A stretch of DNA of 64,000 nucleotides from Lantana camara (taxonomy: Eukaryota > Streptophyta > Magnoliopsida > Lamiales > Verbenaceae), in the NCBI GenBank assembly GCA_037501455.1, contig CM074864.1, forward strand, positions 20,516,001 to 20,580,000, written 5' to 3'. Shown in pieces: positions 1 to 11,419 of this stretch. A model generated the notes under the pieces. That model was not told the DNA's origin. It worked only from the letters and a program-made list of their open reading frames with translations, and searched no databases. The position numbers were made by a program, and so were the translations under genes. Numbering within the stretch: position 1 is the stretch's first letter; the number at the start of each line of letters is the position of its first letter.

Positions 1-378
1 CCCTTAAATTAAATAATTAACAAATTCAACAAACCAGAATCAAATTGCAAATCAAGATGTTCAAATATATCAAATTATATTCCATACAATCATTTCATAT
101 ACATTGAAGTACAATTCGATCGGCAAATCAAGTATATCGCGTTTAGATTACAATTAGAACAAATAATTAAATATTCACAATTATACAAATAAATTCACAG
201 AAAATAAACCGAGTTTCCGATTAACGAACGAAAAGCGGCAACGAACTCACCACAACGAAACGGACATTCTGTCCGAAGCCTGCCGGATCGCCGCCACCGA
301 AAGTACCGGAAAAATCCTGAAAATTCCCTCGTGCAAGAATTCCTCGTCCTCAATCCGAATCCTCGATCAATTTCTGCA
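1..378 (-). mobile_element. LTR-A fragment, left part, interrupted by LARD-1
   Basis: AT-rich sequence turning GC-rich towards 250-378. It ends at CTGCA (374-378), and the same five bases reappear at 11415-11419 on the other side of LARD-1, so this stretch and 11415-12636 were once continuous. Read on the minus strand, the joined sequence starts TGTAATATCC at 12636, an LTR-like start, and the present segment would be its downstream part. A 15-bp inverted repeat, CGGACATTCTGTCCG, lies at 261-275. The short open frames here have no recognisable protein. The LTR identity is inferred from the TG start and the nested context; the far end lies outside the window. Confidence 0.5.
374..378. repeat. 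LARD-1 target-site duplication, left copy (CTGCA)
   Basis: Five bases directly before the LTR start TG at 379, identical to 11415-11419. A 5-bp duplication is normal for Ty3/gypsy integrases. Confidence 0.9.
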
Positions 379-2295
379 TGTAGCGCCCCAACAGAGGGCC
401 CCATATCCCTCGCACCGGGACCCAACCCGCATATGAAATGGGAAATCCATTCACGAGTCGAATCACAGCGAACGGGGACTCACTCACACTCTAGGCTAGG
501 CGAGAGCTAGAACCTCGAAACCCAATAAACAAGCTCAAGAATTAAATGCAAGTGCGGAAGCAGAACATATAATCAATCATGAGGTTTATCGAAAAAGATC
601 ACTACCATGAGTACCTAATCCCGAAAAAAATTAAATCATAAATCATAATCATAAATTCACGGGTTCCATTATCCTTAGAACTCTGTCCCGAAACAATATC
701 ATATAATCATAACAATCATATGCAAACCTATAAATTAACACTTTACAAAATGCATAAAAATAGACTCCAACTCGATCAAGAGACTCGACAGACTCGACTT
801 CCCGCCTAGCACTCCAAAACCTGCAAAAGCATTGAAAACAAAGCCGGGTTCAGTCTATAAGAGACTGGTGGGTATAAGACAGGGCATAACATATATAATA
901 TCTCAGAATTTAAACACCCACACATGCACGCTATAATCCCGTGCGAGGTTTTTAAGATATTTCCCAAGTGGGTAAAACAAAGGAAAACAACGCTCGGGAT
1001 TACAACTATCAAATTTATTCATTCCATTCATAAGGTTTCATAGCCCGGCGAGGGGGCGTGCATAATCTCCAACCTTCTCCTCGTGCGTGCATATCAATTC
1101 AATCTTTACATTAGTGATCATTCACATTCATACATATTCGTTCATAATCATATTCATATCATTCATAATCATAAACACTTACACCTTCTTCCTCCGGGTG
1201 GTGGACGGGATTGCAAGGCCCGGTCACCTAATCATATCAATGTGGCTATGAGGTTCATGAGTCCCCAAAGTCCGGTTAGCGTTTCCTCATCAAAAACTCC
1301 TTGACGAGGTCCGTTTCGCCGTAGTTCATGGTGGAACTAGCATATGGGATCCCCGTCAGCCCGCTGCCTCCCCAGATAGCCACATGTACTAATTCCTGGG
1401 TCCGTGTTCAATTCATATCATGCACTCGCCAAAATCATAGGTAGGGTTCATAAATAAAAGGGATCATACGTTTGAAATCATTTACCCAAAATGACTCGAT
1501 ATATAAATATACTATTTTGGCTCAAAATATTTCACATAAGGGATATATCGGGGCGTCTTAGCTATTAGAAGAGAAACCCACGGGTTACGCCTTACCGACC
1601 AATACCAAGAGGAAAACAAGAGGACTTGGAAGTGTCCTATAAACCCGACATCTCCGCCCTGGAGAAAACTGTACAAAGATAACATAGTGCATACGTGAGA
1701 CTCAAGACTCCATATGAACCATATACGACGCACGGCATGTTATGCACATAATATGAGATGCATACAAGGTATAAATCATGTTAAGAAGCCAAACTACCAA
1801 GTATTTCATTCAACATGTTCCATATATGAAGGTTTCCTATTCAAACGTTTCATAATTCATAGCCATTTGAGTCATGAATTTCATATGACAATTAAAACTC
1901 AATTATATCAAGTTTACAATTATAAATTAAATAAAACAAAGGCATTCAAATAATTTAAATATCAAAAACATAAAATAGATAACAATCAATTCCATAAATT
2001 AAGTCTATAAGTCATAACATAAAATTCCGTAATTAAAAGGTCACATTTCATGAAATAATATCATACCACTTTAGTCTCATAAATTCATTTCAAATTCATA
2101 TTTTCACATTTTATATCAAATGAATCCAAGAATTTCATATAACGCTCGTACCACGTACTATATCATGTTTACAATTTAAGAATTGACAAATAAAAACATT
2201 CAAATCATGGTCGGAAATTAAATAAGAACATGAAATAGGTAATAATTAAATTCTATAATTCAATTAAATCAAATAATATTTAATATATAATAAAC

Positions 2296-2305
2296 ATATA
2301 TATAT

Positions 2306-2351
<46 letters not shown>

Positions 2352-2613
2352 ACGTACATTGCATGAAATTTATCCATGCAAGCATATATATCTAAATATA
2401 TATATATATATATATGTATATATTATATATATATATAACATGCGTGCACATGCACATATTCACAATTAGATATGCATGCAAATTTCATGCATGCATTACT
2501 TAAATCAATCACAAACCCAAAACATGCATGTTAGCATTCATACTACAAAATATATATAATATATACATAATACACATGCATATATATTTATATATAGGTA
2601 CGTACATGCATAA

Positions 2614-2649
<36 letters not shown>
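2296..2649. repeat. (TA)n microsatellite tracts in LARD-1 3' LTR
   Basis: Three runs of alternating TA at about 2296-2349, 2398-2440 and 2616-2649, with shorter versions at about 9504-9536, 9579-9607 and 9790-9828 in the other LTR. The length differences between the two LTRs fit replication slippage after insertion. Confidence 0.9.
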
Positions 2650-2651
<2 letters not shown>

Positions 2652-2730
2652 TCACAACGAAGGCAGCAGCAACAGTAGTTTCAAAGAAAAGAAAAGATCT
2701 CCCCGCCCGCGTACAATTCCTCTTCACAAC

Positions 2731-2819
2731 TCCCCGGCCGGGGAAAAAGCTACTGGACTATTTTGAGAGGTAAGTCCCCGGCCGGGGACTTTCGAAGCTA
2801 AATTCTCCCCGCCCGGGAA
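2731..2819. repeat. GC-rich palindrome cluster, LARD-1 3' LTR
   Basis: TCCCCGGCCGGGGA at 2731-2744, the 16-bp perfect palindrome GTCCCCGGCCGGGGAC at 2774-2789, and a degraded unit starting CTCCCCGCCCGGG at 2805. A further half unit lies near 2697-2710. Surrounding DNA is AT-rich, so the cluster stands out. The matching cluster in the other LTR is at 9904-9993. Confidence 0.85.
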
Positions 2820-4189
2820 TACTGATCAGGGACGAAAACAACACAGCAGCAGCCGTAAAACGCAGAGGAGGCAGGGTAACAAAACAGAGACACAGGAGAG
2901 GATCAAAGGCAAACAACGGCAGCAAGAAAAGGCATGAAAATGGAAGCAAAACAAGCATAAACAACCACATACACAGCTGACAGCAACGAGGTAACAAAGG
3001 ATTCAACAAAAACCATAAAACTTTCAAGCTTTCAAGCCGTACAAAAATGGTGGAACATCATACACTTAAAATGCATCAAATTCAAGTTTGTATACACATA
3101 AAGGTTGCAAGTTAGATCACATTTCAAGTCTCAATTCCATGAAAACCGAACTAATACCATGATTTCCAAAAATAAAGCTTTCACCTAACTATTCATGCTC
3201 TTGTTCAAATCATGCTCAAACCTTGAAGAAAATGTACAAACTACATCTTAAAAGAACCACAATGAGTAGAGGTACAACGAAATATGCTTACATCTTGAAA
3301 TGGTTGAAGGACGAAGAAGATCGAGCTCAAAATCTCCAAGGAATGAATAGTGGCGGGTGGGTTTTATCTTTTCCCTTCTTTCCAGCGATTTTCTTCTTCT
3401 TCTTGGCTTCTGGACGAAATGGGGTTTGGGGGATTAGGTAGAGAGTTGAATTAGGTTTCCCAAAAGCCCAACCATGGTTAATTTGGATAAGTATGATGAG
3501 AGTTATGATTAAAATGGTAAAGTGTGGCAGTTTTACGGCCAATTCGTTTTTCGGTTATATTTCGGAGGTCAAAACGAGTTTAGAAAAATACGAGGCTTGT
3601 TCTATTGAACCCGAATCATTGATACGAGTTCAGCGGAGGTGACGAAACTCGAATCCGAGTTCCCGAGCTCAAGATATCATATACGGAACCAAGGGTGCGC
3701 TAATTGCCCGTTAGCCCCCGATTTGGTTCCACAACTCAAAATAAATTCGTTACCACGTCAAACGAGATCGAAAACATGAAAAGAGCATAAGGACATGTTC
3801 ATAATACATAAATCTATGACATACTAAATTTTCAAGAAATTTCGACATCAAATCATATAAGAACGAGGCGCGTTTAAAACACTCAAGTGCAAAACATTTA
3901 CAATTTCATAACATTTCAAATTAAATAATAAAATTTAAATTCTATTTTAAATTAAATAAAAAGCCAACGGTAATAATAATAATATAATTAAAGATATAAT
4001 TAATTAACATTTAACAGTTAATTATAAAAATTAAATATACAAATTTAACGAAAATAAAATAAAATAAAATAAAATATTAACAATTTATATTAAAATTAAA
4101 TATATATAAAACACTTATAAACAATTAATTCGCGCAAATTGGTAAACACATACGTCATACCTGTACGACTGAAAAGTCGGGGCGTTACA

Positions 4190-4206
4190 ATCTCTCCCCC
4201 TTAAAA
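4190..4206 (-). promoter_or_regulatory. LARD-1 polypurine tract
   Basis: Next to the left LTR the plus strand reads TCTCTCCCCCTTAAAAG, that is CTTTTAAGGGGGAGAGA on the element strand. A purine run directly upstream of the 3' LTR is the plus-strand DNA primer of LTR retrotransposons. LARD-2 has nearly the same tract at 37914-37930. Confidence 0.88.
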
Positions 4207-4224
4207 GAATCCGTCCTCGGATTC
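4207..4224 (-). other. PPT-adjacent conserved hairpin in LARD-1
   Basis: GAATCCGTCCTCGGATTC: perfect 7-bp arms (GAATCCG/CGGATTC) around TCCT, directly beside the PPT. The same 18 bases occur at 37931-37948 in LARD-2, although the surrounding sequence has diverged. Confidence 0.8.
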
Positions 4225-4247
4225 ACTGCTAGCCTAAAACAATTAAT

Positions 4248-4352
4248 GAGGGAACCCCGTCCCTCGCAATCGACAAGGAGAGAACCCCGTCTCTCCAACA
4301 ACAAGGAGAGAACCCCGTCTCTCGAACAACAATGAGAGAACCCCATCTCTCA
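4248..4352 (-). repeat. Hairpin array near the PPT of LARD-1 (4 units)
   Basis: Four short inverted repeats with a period of about 28 bases, each with a loop close to AACCCCGT. Arms are GAGGG/CCCTC (4248-4265), GGAGAG/CTCTCC (4277-4296), GAGAG/CTCTC (4306-4323) and TGAGAG/CTCTCA (4333-4352). Differences between units occur on both sides of the stem together. An array of the same type is in LARD-2. Confidence 0.82.
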
Positions 4353-5524
4353 AAAACAGAAATTACATCAAAGAGTAAATACGAAGAAGAAAAGATTCAA
4401 AATATGAATTACAATAATGAATAATCACGTAGATCACACAGGGACACGTAATAACATAAATAACAACATAACAAGGAACAACGAAAATAATCAATTAGTA
4501 AGGTATAAAGCATTAAGAATTTGTTCAATCAACTTACATGTATGCATATACCATGAATGTTTTATGTACCGTTCACCGTAGCCAAGAAATTTGAAATTGA
4601 GTAATTCATGGTCCAATTGAATAATGCGACCCAAAAGTTGGCTTGGCTCTTTACTTATCTTTAATGCCCTTCGTATGAGTGTCCGGTTGAAGAGAAGACA
4701 ACTCACGGCTGGTCCTATTTGACTCTTACACCTTGATCACCTTCTTCAATTTGGCGGATTCTTTGGAATTTAATTAACTCTGAGAATAATGCTCCAATCC
4801 TTCTCTAACTTCTCACCCTTAACCTCTACTTCTTCCCTTGACATGACTAACTCTTTCAACCAGTCGAACTTTGCTTTATCCTACATGTCATCAGAACGTT
4901 CCTCCCATGACTCAAATTTGAATCTTCTATCCTTATCGATGCCCAAATTCACCATACTCAAGATCAACTACTTTCAAAGCCCTAAGTTCGATTCCTATCT
5001 CATGATCATTCCCACCACGGTTTTCTCTTTCATGAATTCTTCCTCAATCAAGTTAAACCATCAATTCCTAAAGTCCGATCAACTCTCTCGGGAATTCTTT
5101 CTTAACTCTTATTCTAGTTATCCCTTTATTCTCTTTAAGCCCGTAGACAAGTATTTGGTTCTACCCCATTCCATTCCCTACTTAAACGCAAAACATTCCT
5201 TATAATTCTTGAAGTTGATCCAATTCCTTCAATGATCACCCTTACAATTCCTTTCACCAACACTGATAGGAGTTCACAGAGGTTCCCTCATAATTCCATC
5301 ATCTTCAGAAATTCGACCCCGTACTATGAAGATCCCTTAACAATCTTCAAGCTGAGTATAGTGATTTAACTTTTATTTTGGTAATTCCATTGTTAAGACC
5401 ATTTATCCTTTTCCTATCACCATTAATTGAATTTCCAAATCGTCTAGGGTTTGCATTGCCGTTGTTCCTACTAGTATACTCTCCGAGCACAACCTTAAAG
5501 CTTAAGTTTGTCTCTTAGTCGTGT

Positions 5525-5536
5525 TCTCCCCCTTAA
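5525..5536 (-). promoter_or_regulatory. Central polypurine-tract-like site, LARD-1
   Basis: TCTCCCCCTTAA, an almost exact second copy of the core of the 3' PPT, about 1.3 kb inside the element. The context TCGTG.TCTCCCCCTTAA also occurs in LARD-2 at 39372-39388. Central PPTs are known from lentiviruses and from Ty1. Activity here is inference. Confidence 0.55.
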
Positions 5537-6394
5537 TAAGAATTCCTGATCTCACAAACTTATTTCCTTGGGACGAACAGCTCTAGGTAGAAACGTGTTC
5601 GATGGCCTAGCTCATGTTCACTTTAAAGTACTTGATTGGAGCAACGACCCTTTTCCTTTGCTTCCCAAACTCCTGTTTAACACCATTAAGTTCCCTAACT
5701 TGTCTCGTCTAATTTATATGTCCTGAAACCATCCACTTCTGTCTTTGTCCCACTCTATCAACCCAAAATGTTCTTTTTCCCTTTGTTCCATTGGACTTTG
5801 ATCGAAGTAATAGTGAAAGTATTAAACGGAGAAATCCTAACAAGTAAACACTAAAATGATGCATGCTGGGTTATGATGATAAATGCATGTAGTAAATATT
5901 TTAAACAAGGAAATACAACAACAAGACGCATAATTCAACAAATAAGTATGCAACACTAATTTAACAATTAGAGTATTAAAACGTATAAAATAAGAATTTA
6001 AATAACTAATTTCCCATGCGTGGTGCACGTGCTATGAATGCATTGAACCTGTCACCGTAGTGGTATCTTTTAGCACGACATCTTATCCTTTGATCTCAGT
6101 GTTGTGGCATAAGTTGTAAGGCTAAACTTTGTTCGCTCGTTGATGATGCTTCCCATAGTCCTCAATTCTCCATAGTCCGAGATCACGATCTCTTGAACCC
6201 ATATTCTCCTAAATCTTCAAAGTTTCCTTGTATCCACTTACGTGTTCGCGCGATCCGAAATTGAAATGCCTCGAACCCAACTTCTTCTACGTCCATGGAA
6301 TCGGCATCTTGACTCCCTTCAAAGATTGATGCCAAATGATGTTCCAAATCTCACCCTTAGTTGTCTCTCTACTCAAGGTTCCCTTAACTATTCT

Positions 6395-6737
6395 TTATGA
6401 ATTCAATGATTGGATGAACTCATCTTCTAATTGCTTACCCTTGAGCACATAATTTCCCTTCAATCACTCTTTGTCTTTCTTCATCGTTTCCATTTATTTC
6501 TCTATGTCTCCCAATTCGAACTCACAACCTGACAATTCATCTTAAGTTTGGAAAGCAGACTTCAATCCGACCGAAGATAGAACCTTTAGCATCTTGGCTT
6601 TCCATGATCTTGAAATCGCCATATCGATCGATTCTCACTAACTCCTTCCAATCTGACTTCTTTCTTACCAAACTTGAGTTCTCTTGAGGGTCTTCGTCTC
6701 CTCGTTGATAAAATCCTGGAAAATAAAATACTTCCAA
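6395..6737 (-). pseudogene. Decayed unassigned reading frame, LARD-1
   Basis: An open segment at 6537-6737 (66 codons) ends at a stop. After a one-base frame change the minus strand continues ELSGCEFELGDIEK, stop, METM, and ends near 6395. The matching LARD-2 frame (40166-40444) reads ELSCCEVELEDMEQQMETV at this point, so the two are homologous at protein level. It is hydrophilic and charged, perhaps coiled-coil. I recognise no family: it may be a remnant of gag or of captured host sequence. Confidence 0.45.
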
Positions 6738-7573
6738 ATTTTCTTCACTTCTCCCTTGAATGAATGGTCCCCTATCTTAACAATCTTCACCAACCAACAC
6801 AAAACTTAGAAACCTCTATAATACAGGTCTTCTATTCCAAATCCTACCTTCAATTCCTAGCGAAGAGATCTTCTCTCTTGACATTAAATTTAAGAGTTGG
6901 CAAAACACGGCCTTCACCCTGAGTAAGGTTACTACCCTTAGAACCCCACAAAAGCGAAACATAGGTTTTGTATCTTAGTCGTTGATCTCCAAAGTATTAC
7001 TGAGAACTGACATCCTCTCATATATTTTTAGTCTTGACCTTCCTACCAAGGTGGCTTTGAATGATAAGGAAACTTGAATGTACCATTGTAAGGACACCAA
7101 CGAACATGGTTCCATTTAGAAAAGACCACGTTCCCTGGATCTTTGTAGGTAACCTCACCTTCTATCACAATGTTGAGCGATGGAATGCAACCCCATTTTG
7201 CGAATCAAAAAAGTATAATACCCAACCCTCAATTCCTGCTGACTGCACTATTCTTTCATTGATAAGTAGAAGATATTCGAAGTTGAGGTCGATAGCAATT
7301 CTGATAGTGTGATAGTAACCTATAACTAAAGATTCAACTCAAATATAGTTGCTTGGGGATTAGTATATGCTTATGGCACAAATTTTGATCAATCAACACA
7401 CATAAAATGCAAATGCAACACCTAAAGCAACGAAATAGAAAATAGCTCACCTAGAATAAGTAATGTCCAGCAATTAGGAACAATTTAACAATGAAAGTTC
7501 AATGAAATGCACATGTTGACAAATTGTTCCTATGCCGTACGACTTAAACTGACTCGATCACGACACGCGAGCT

Positions 7574-7614
7574 CCGGTTTTGCAACCTGGAGGCTCTGAT
7601 ACCACTTAAGGATG
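7574..7614 (-). promoter_or_regulatory. LARD-1 primer-binding site and leader hairpin
   Basis: GGCTCTGATACCA at 7594-7606 is the reverse complement of TGGTATCAGAGCC, which pairs with the 3' end of initiator-methionine tRNA. Eight bases separate it from the LTR. Overlapping its far edge, 7574-7594 folds in element sense as CTCC-A-GGTT, loop GCAA, AACC-GGAG: an 8-bp stem with one bulged A and a GNRA loop. Gypsy-1 has the related stem CCCGGTT-GCAA-AACCGGG in the same place. Confidence 0.88.
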
Positions 7615-9789
7615 TAGCGCCCCAACGGAGGGCCCCACATCCCCCGCACCGGGACCCAACCCACATATGAAATGGGTAATCCATACACGAGCCGAATCAC
7701 AGCGAACGGGGACTCACTCACACTCTAGGCTAGGCGGGAGCTAGAACCTCGAAACCCAATAAACAAGCTCAAGAATTATATGCAAGTGCGAAAGCAGAAC
7801 ATATAACCAATCATGAGGTTTATCAAAAAAGATCACTAACATGAGTACCTAATCCCGAAAAAAATTAAATCATAAATCATAATCATAAATTCACGGGTTC
7901 CATTATCCTTAGAAGTCTGTCCCGAAACAATATCATATAATCATAACAATTCATATGCAAACCTATAAATTAACACTTTAGAAAATGCATAAAAATAGAC
8001 TCCAACTCGATCAAGAGACTCGACAGACTCGACTTCCCGCCTAGCACTCCAAAACCTGCAAAAGCACTGAAAACAAAGTCGGGTTCAATCTATAAGAGAC
8101 TGGTGGGTATAAGACAGGGCATAACATATATAATATCTCAGAATTTAAACACCTACACATGCACGCTATAATCCCGTGCGAGGTTTTTAAGATATTTCCC
8201 AAGTGGGTAAAACAAAGGAAAACAACGCTCGGGATTACAACTATCAAATTTATTCATTCCATTCATAAGGTTTCATAGCCCGGCGAGGGGGCGTGCATAA
8301 TCTCCAACCTTCTCCTCGTGTGTGCATATCAATTCAATCTTTACATTAGTGATCATTCACATTCATACATATTCGTTCATAATCATATTCATATCATTCA
8401 TAATCATAAACACTTACACCTTCTTTCTCCGGGTGGTGGACGGGATTGCAAGGCTCGGCCACCTAATCATATCAATGTGGCTATGAGGTTCATGAGTTCT
8501 CAAAGCCCGGTTAGCATTTCCTCGTCAAAAACTCCTTGACGAGGTCCATTTCGCCGTAGTTCATGCTGGAACTAGCACATGGGATCCCCGTCGGCCCGAT
8601 GCCTCCCCGGATAGCCACATGTACTAATTCCTGGGCCCGTGTTCAGTTCATATCATGCACTCGCCAAAATCATAGGTAGGACGTTTGAAATCATTTACCC
8701 AAAATGACTCGATATATAAATATACTATTTTGGCTCAAAATCTTTCACATAAGGCATATATCGGGGCGTCTTAGCTATTAGAAGAGAAACCCACCGGTTA
8801 AGCCTTACCGACCAATACCAAGAGGAAAACAAGAGGACTTGGAAGTGTCGTATGAACCCGGCATCTCCGCCCTGGAGAAAACTGTACAAAGATAACATAG
8901 TGTATACGTGAGACTCAAGACTCCATATGAACCATATACGACGCACGGCATGTTATGCACATAATATGATATGCATACAAGGTATAAATCATGTTAAGAA
9001 GCCAAACTACCAAGTATTTCATTCAACATGTTCCATATATGAAGGTTTCCTATTCAAACGTTTCATAATTCATAGCCATTTGAGTCATGAATTTCATATA
9101 ACAATTAAAAATGAATTATATCAAGTTTACAATTATAAATTAAATAAAACAAAGGCATTCAAATCATTTAAATATGTAAAACATAAAATAGATAACAATC
9201 AATTCCATAAATTAAGTCTATAAGTCATAACATAAAATTCCGTAATTAAAAGGTCACATTTCATGAAATAATATCATACCACTTTAGTCTCATAAATTCA
9301 TTTCAAATTCATATTTTCACATTTTATATCAAATGAATCCAAGAATTTCATATAACGCTCGTACCACGTACTATATCATGTTTACAATTTAAGAATTGAC
9401 AAATAAAAACATTCAAGTCATGGTCGGAAATTAAATAAGAACATGAAATAGGTAATAATTAAATTCTATTATTCAATTAAATCAAATAATATTTAATAAT
9501 AAACATATATATATATATAAATATATATATATATATCTACGTACATTGCATGAAATTTATCCATGCAAAGCATATATATCTATATATATATATATATATA
9601 TATATATAACACATGCGTGTACATGCACATATTCACAATTAGATATGCACGCAAATTTCATGCATGCATTACTTAAATCAATCACAAACCCAAAACATGC
9701 ATGCAAGCATTCATTCTACAAAATATATATAATATATACATAATACGCATGCATATATATTTATATATAGGTAGGTACATGCATAAGTG

Positions 9790-9822
<33 letters not shown>

Positions 9823-9903
9823 GCTCACAACGAAGGCAGCAGCAGCAACAGTTTCAAAGAAAAGAAAAGATCTCCCCGCCCTCATACAATTCCTCTTCAC
9901 AAC

Positions 9904-9993
9904 TCCCCGGCCGGGGAAAAAGCTACGGGACTATTTTGAGAGGTAAGTCCCCGGCCGGGGACTTTCGAAGCTAAATTCTCCCCGCCCGGGGAG
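9904..9993. repeat. GC-rich palindrome cluster, LARD-1 5' LTR
   Basis: Three units: TCCCCGGCCGGGGA at 9904-9917, GTCCCCGGCCGGGGAC at 9947-9962 and CTCCCCGCCCGGGGAG at 9978-9993. The last two have 6-nt arms around a 4-nt centre (GGCC or GCCC). The cluster starts about 1.4 kb from the 5' end of the LTR in element sense. Confidence 0.87.
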
Positions 9994-10831
9994 ACTGATC
10001 AGGGACGAAAACAACACAGCAGCAGCCGTAAAATGCAGAGGAAGCAGGGTAACAAAACAGAGACGCAGGAGAGGATCAAAGGCAAGAAACGGCAGTAGGA
10101 AAAGGCATGAAAATGGCAGCAAAACAGGCATAAACAACCACATACACAGCTGACAGCAACTATGTAACAAAGGATTCAACAAAAACCATAAAACCTTCAA
10201 ACTTTCAAGCCGTACAAAAATGGTGGAACATCATACACTTAAAATGCATCAAATTCAAGTTTATATACACGTAAAGGTTGCAAGTTAGATCACATTTCAG
10301 GTCTCAATTCCATGAAAACCGAACTAATACCATGAATTCCAAAAATAAAGCTTTCACCTAACTATTCATGCTCTTGTTCAAATCATGCTCAAACCTTGAA
10401 GAAAATGTACACACTACATCTTAAAAGAACCACAATGAGTAGAGGTACAACGAAATATGCTTACATCTTGAAATGGTTGAAGGACGAAGAAGATCGAGCT
10501 CAAAATCTTCAAGGAATGAATAGTGGCGGGTGGGTTTTATCTTTTCCCTTCTTTCCAGCAATTTTCTTCTTCTTCTTTGCTTCTGGACGAAATGGGGTTT
10601 GGGGGATTAGGTAGAGGGTTGAATTAGGTTTCCAAAAAGCCCAACCATGGTTAATTTGGATAAGTATGGTGAGAGTTATGATTAAAATGGTAAAGTGTGG
10701 CAGTTTTACGGCCAATTCGTTTTTCGGTTATATTTCGGAGGTTGAAACGAGTTTAGAAAAATACGAGGCTTGTTCTATTGAACCCGAATCATTGATACGA
10801 GTTCAGCGGAAATGATAGAACTCGAATCCGA

Positions 10832-10950
10832 GTTCCCGAGCTCAAGATATCACATACGGAACCAAGGGTGCGCTAATTGCCCGTTAGCCCCCGATTTGGT
10901 TCCCGAGCTCAAGATATCACATACGGAACCAAGATATCACATACGGAACT
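10832..10950. repeat. Local tandem duplication in LARD-1 5' LTR
   Basis: The string GAGCTCAAGATATCACATAC recurs at about 10837 and 10905, and a further GATATCACATACGGAA follows at about 10933. The LARD-1 3' LTR (3665-3745) and LARD-2 have single copies, so the duplication arose in this copy after insertion. Confidence 0.75.
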
Positions 10951-11414
10951 CAAAATAAATTCGTTACCACGTCAAACGAGATCGAAAACATGAAATGAGC
11001 ATAAGGACATGTTCATAATACATAAATCTATGACATACTAAATTTTCACGAAATTTCGATATCAAATCATATAAGAACGAGGCGCGATTAAAACACTCAA
11101 GTGCAAAACATTTACAATTTCATAACATTTCAAATTAAATAATAAAATTTAAATTCTATTTTAAATTAAATAAAAAGTCAACGGTAATTTTTTGAAATTA
11201 ATAATAATGTAATTAAAGATATAATTAATTAACATTTAACACTTAATTATAAAAATTAAATATACAAATTTAACGAAAATAAAATAAAATAAAATAAAAT
11301 ATTAACAATTTATATTAAAATTAAATATATATAAAACACTTATAAATAATTAATTCGCGCAAATTGGTAAACACATACGTCATACCTGTACGACTGAAAA
11401 GTCGGGGCGTTACA

Positions 11415-11419
11415 CTGCA
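11415..11419. repeat. LARD-1 target-site duplication, right copy (CTGCA)
   Basis: Five bases directly after the LTR end TTACA at 11414, identical to 374-378. Confidence 0.9.

Larger units (their letters stand above)
379..4189 (-). repeat. LARD-1 3' LTR
   Basis: Left LTR copy, 3' in element sense because the PPT abuts its right edge. It contains several (TA)n tracts (about 2296-2349, 2398-2440, 2616-2649). A cluster of GC-rich palindromes lies at 2731-2819. A segment at 1320-1410 resembles segments of LARD-2 and, in the other orientation, of LTR-C and Gypsy-1. Relative to the other copy it keeps about 21 extra bases near 1450-1470. Small open frames rich in Ile and Tyr come only from the TA repeats. 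Confidence 0.93.
4190..7614 (-). mobile_element. LARD-1 internal region, non-coding
   Basis: About 3.4 kb between the LTRs. Read on the minus strand it runs PBS and leader, then a decayed frame near 6395-6737, then a PPT-like tract at 5525-5536, a hairpin array (4248-4352), a conserved hairpin (4207-4224) and the PPT. It is collinear with the LARD-2 interior: similar sequence is seen around 5275 and 39100, 5510 and 39360, and 6490 and 40240. No retroviral enzyme motif was found on either strand. The plus-strand open frame at 4789-5205 is antisense to the element and unlikely to be a gene. Confidence 0.85.
379..11414 (-). mobile_element. LARD-1: complete non-autonomous LTR retrotransposon (LARD type)
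   Basis: Two near-identical long direct repeats (379-4189 and 7615-11414, about 3.8 kb each) begin TGTAGCGCCCC and end GGGGCGTTACA. They flank an internal region of about 3.4 kb. The five bases CTGCA on both sides are the target-site duplication. The PBS lies next to the right LTR and the PPT next to the left one, so the element points to the minus strand. No gag, protease, RT, RNase H or integrase is visible in the interior. LTR and internal sizes fit the large retrotransposon derivative (LARD) class, which needs proteins from an autonomous relative. The LTRs differ only by scattered substitutions and a few small indels, so the insertion is fairly recent relative to the decayed copia copies. 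Confidence 0.93.
7615..11414 (-). repeat. LARD-1 5' LTR
   Basis: Right LTR copy, 5' in element sense because the PBS lies just to its left. It is collinear with 379-4189. Differences include shorter (TA)n tracts, an intact third palindrome at 9978-9993 that is degraded in the other copy, and a local tandem duplication near 10832-10950. The promoter of the element should be in this copy, reading leftwards. Confidence 0.93.

Noticed and set aside
261..275. CGGACATTCTGTCCG in LTR-A as a member of the palindrome family.
   Set aside because: Single copy, with a 3-nt AT-containing centre in place of the 4-nt GC-rich centre.
2509..2773. Open frames rich in Ile-Tyr repeats on both strands (also at 9546-9946, 30970-31308, 36231-36467, 43084-43451).
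   Set aside because: They translate (TA)n and (CA)n microsatellites inside LTRs; the same DNA is open on both strands and no domain is present.
4248..4352. CRISPR-like repeat-spacer pattern.
   Set aside because: Units are adjacent imperfect hairpins in a plant retrotransposon, spacers are similar to each other, and there is no cas gene context.
4789..5205. A 138-codon plus-strand open frame in the LARD-1 interior.
   Set aside because: It is antisense to the element, Ser/Asn/Phe-rich from a pyrimidine-rich strand, and not preserved in LARD-2.
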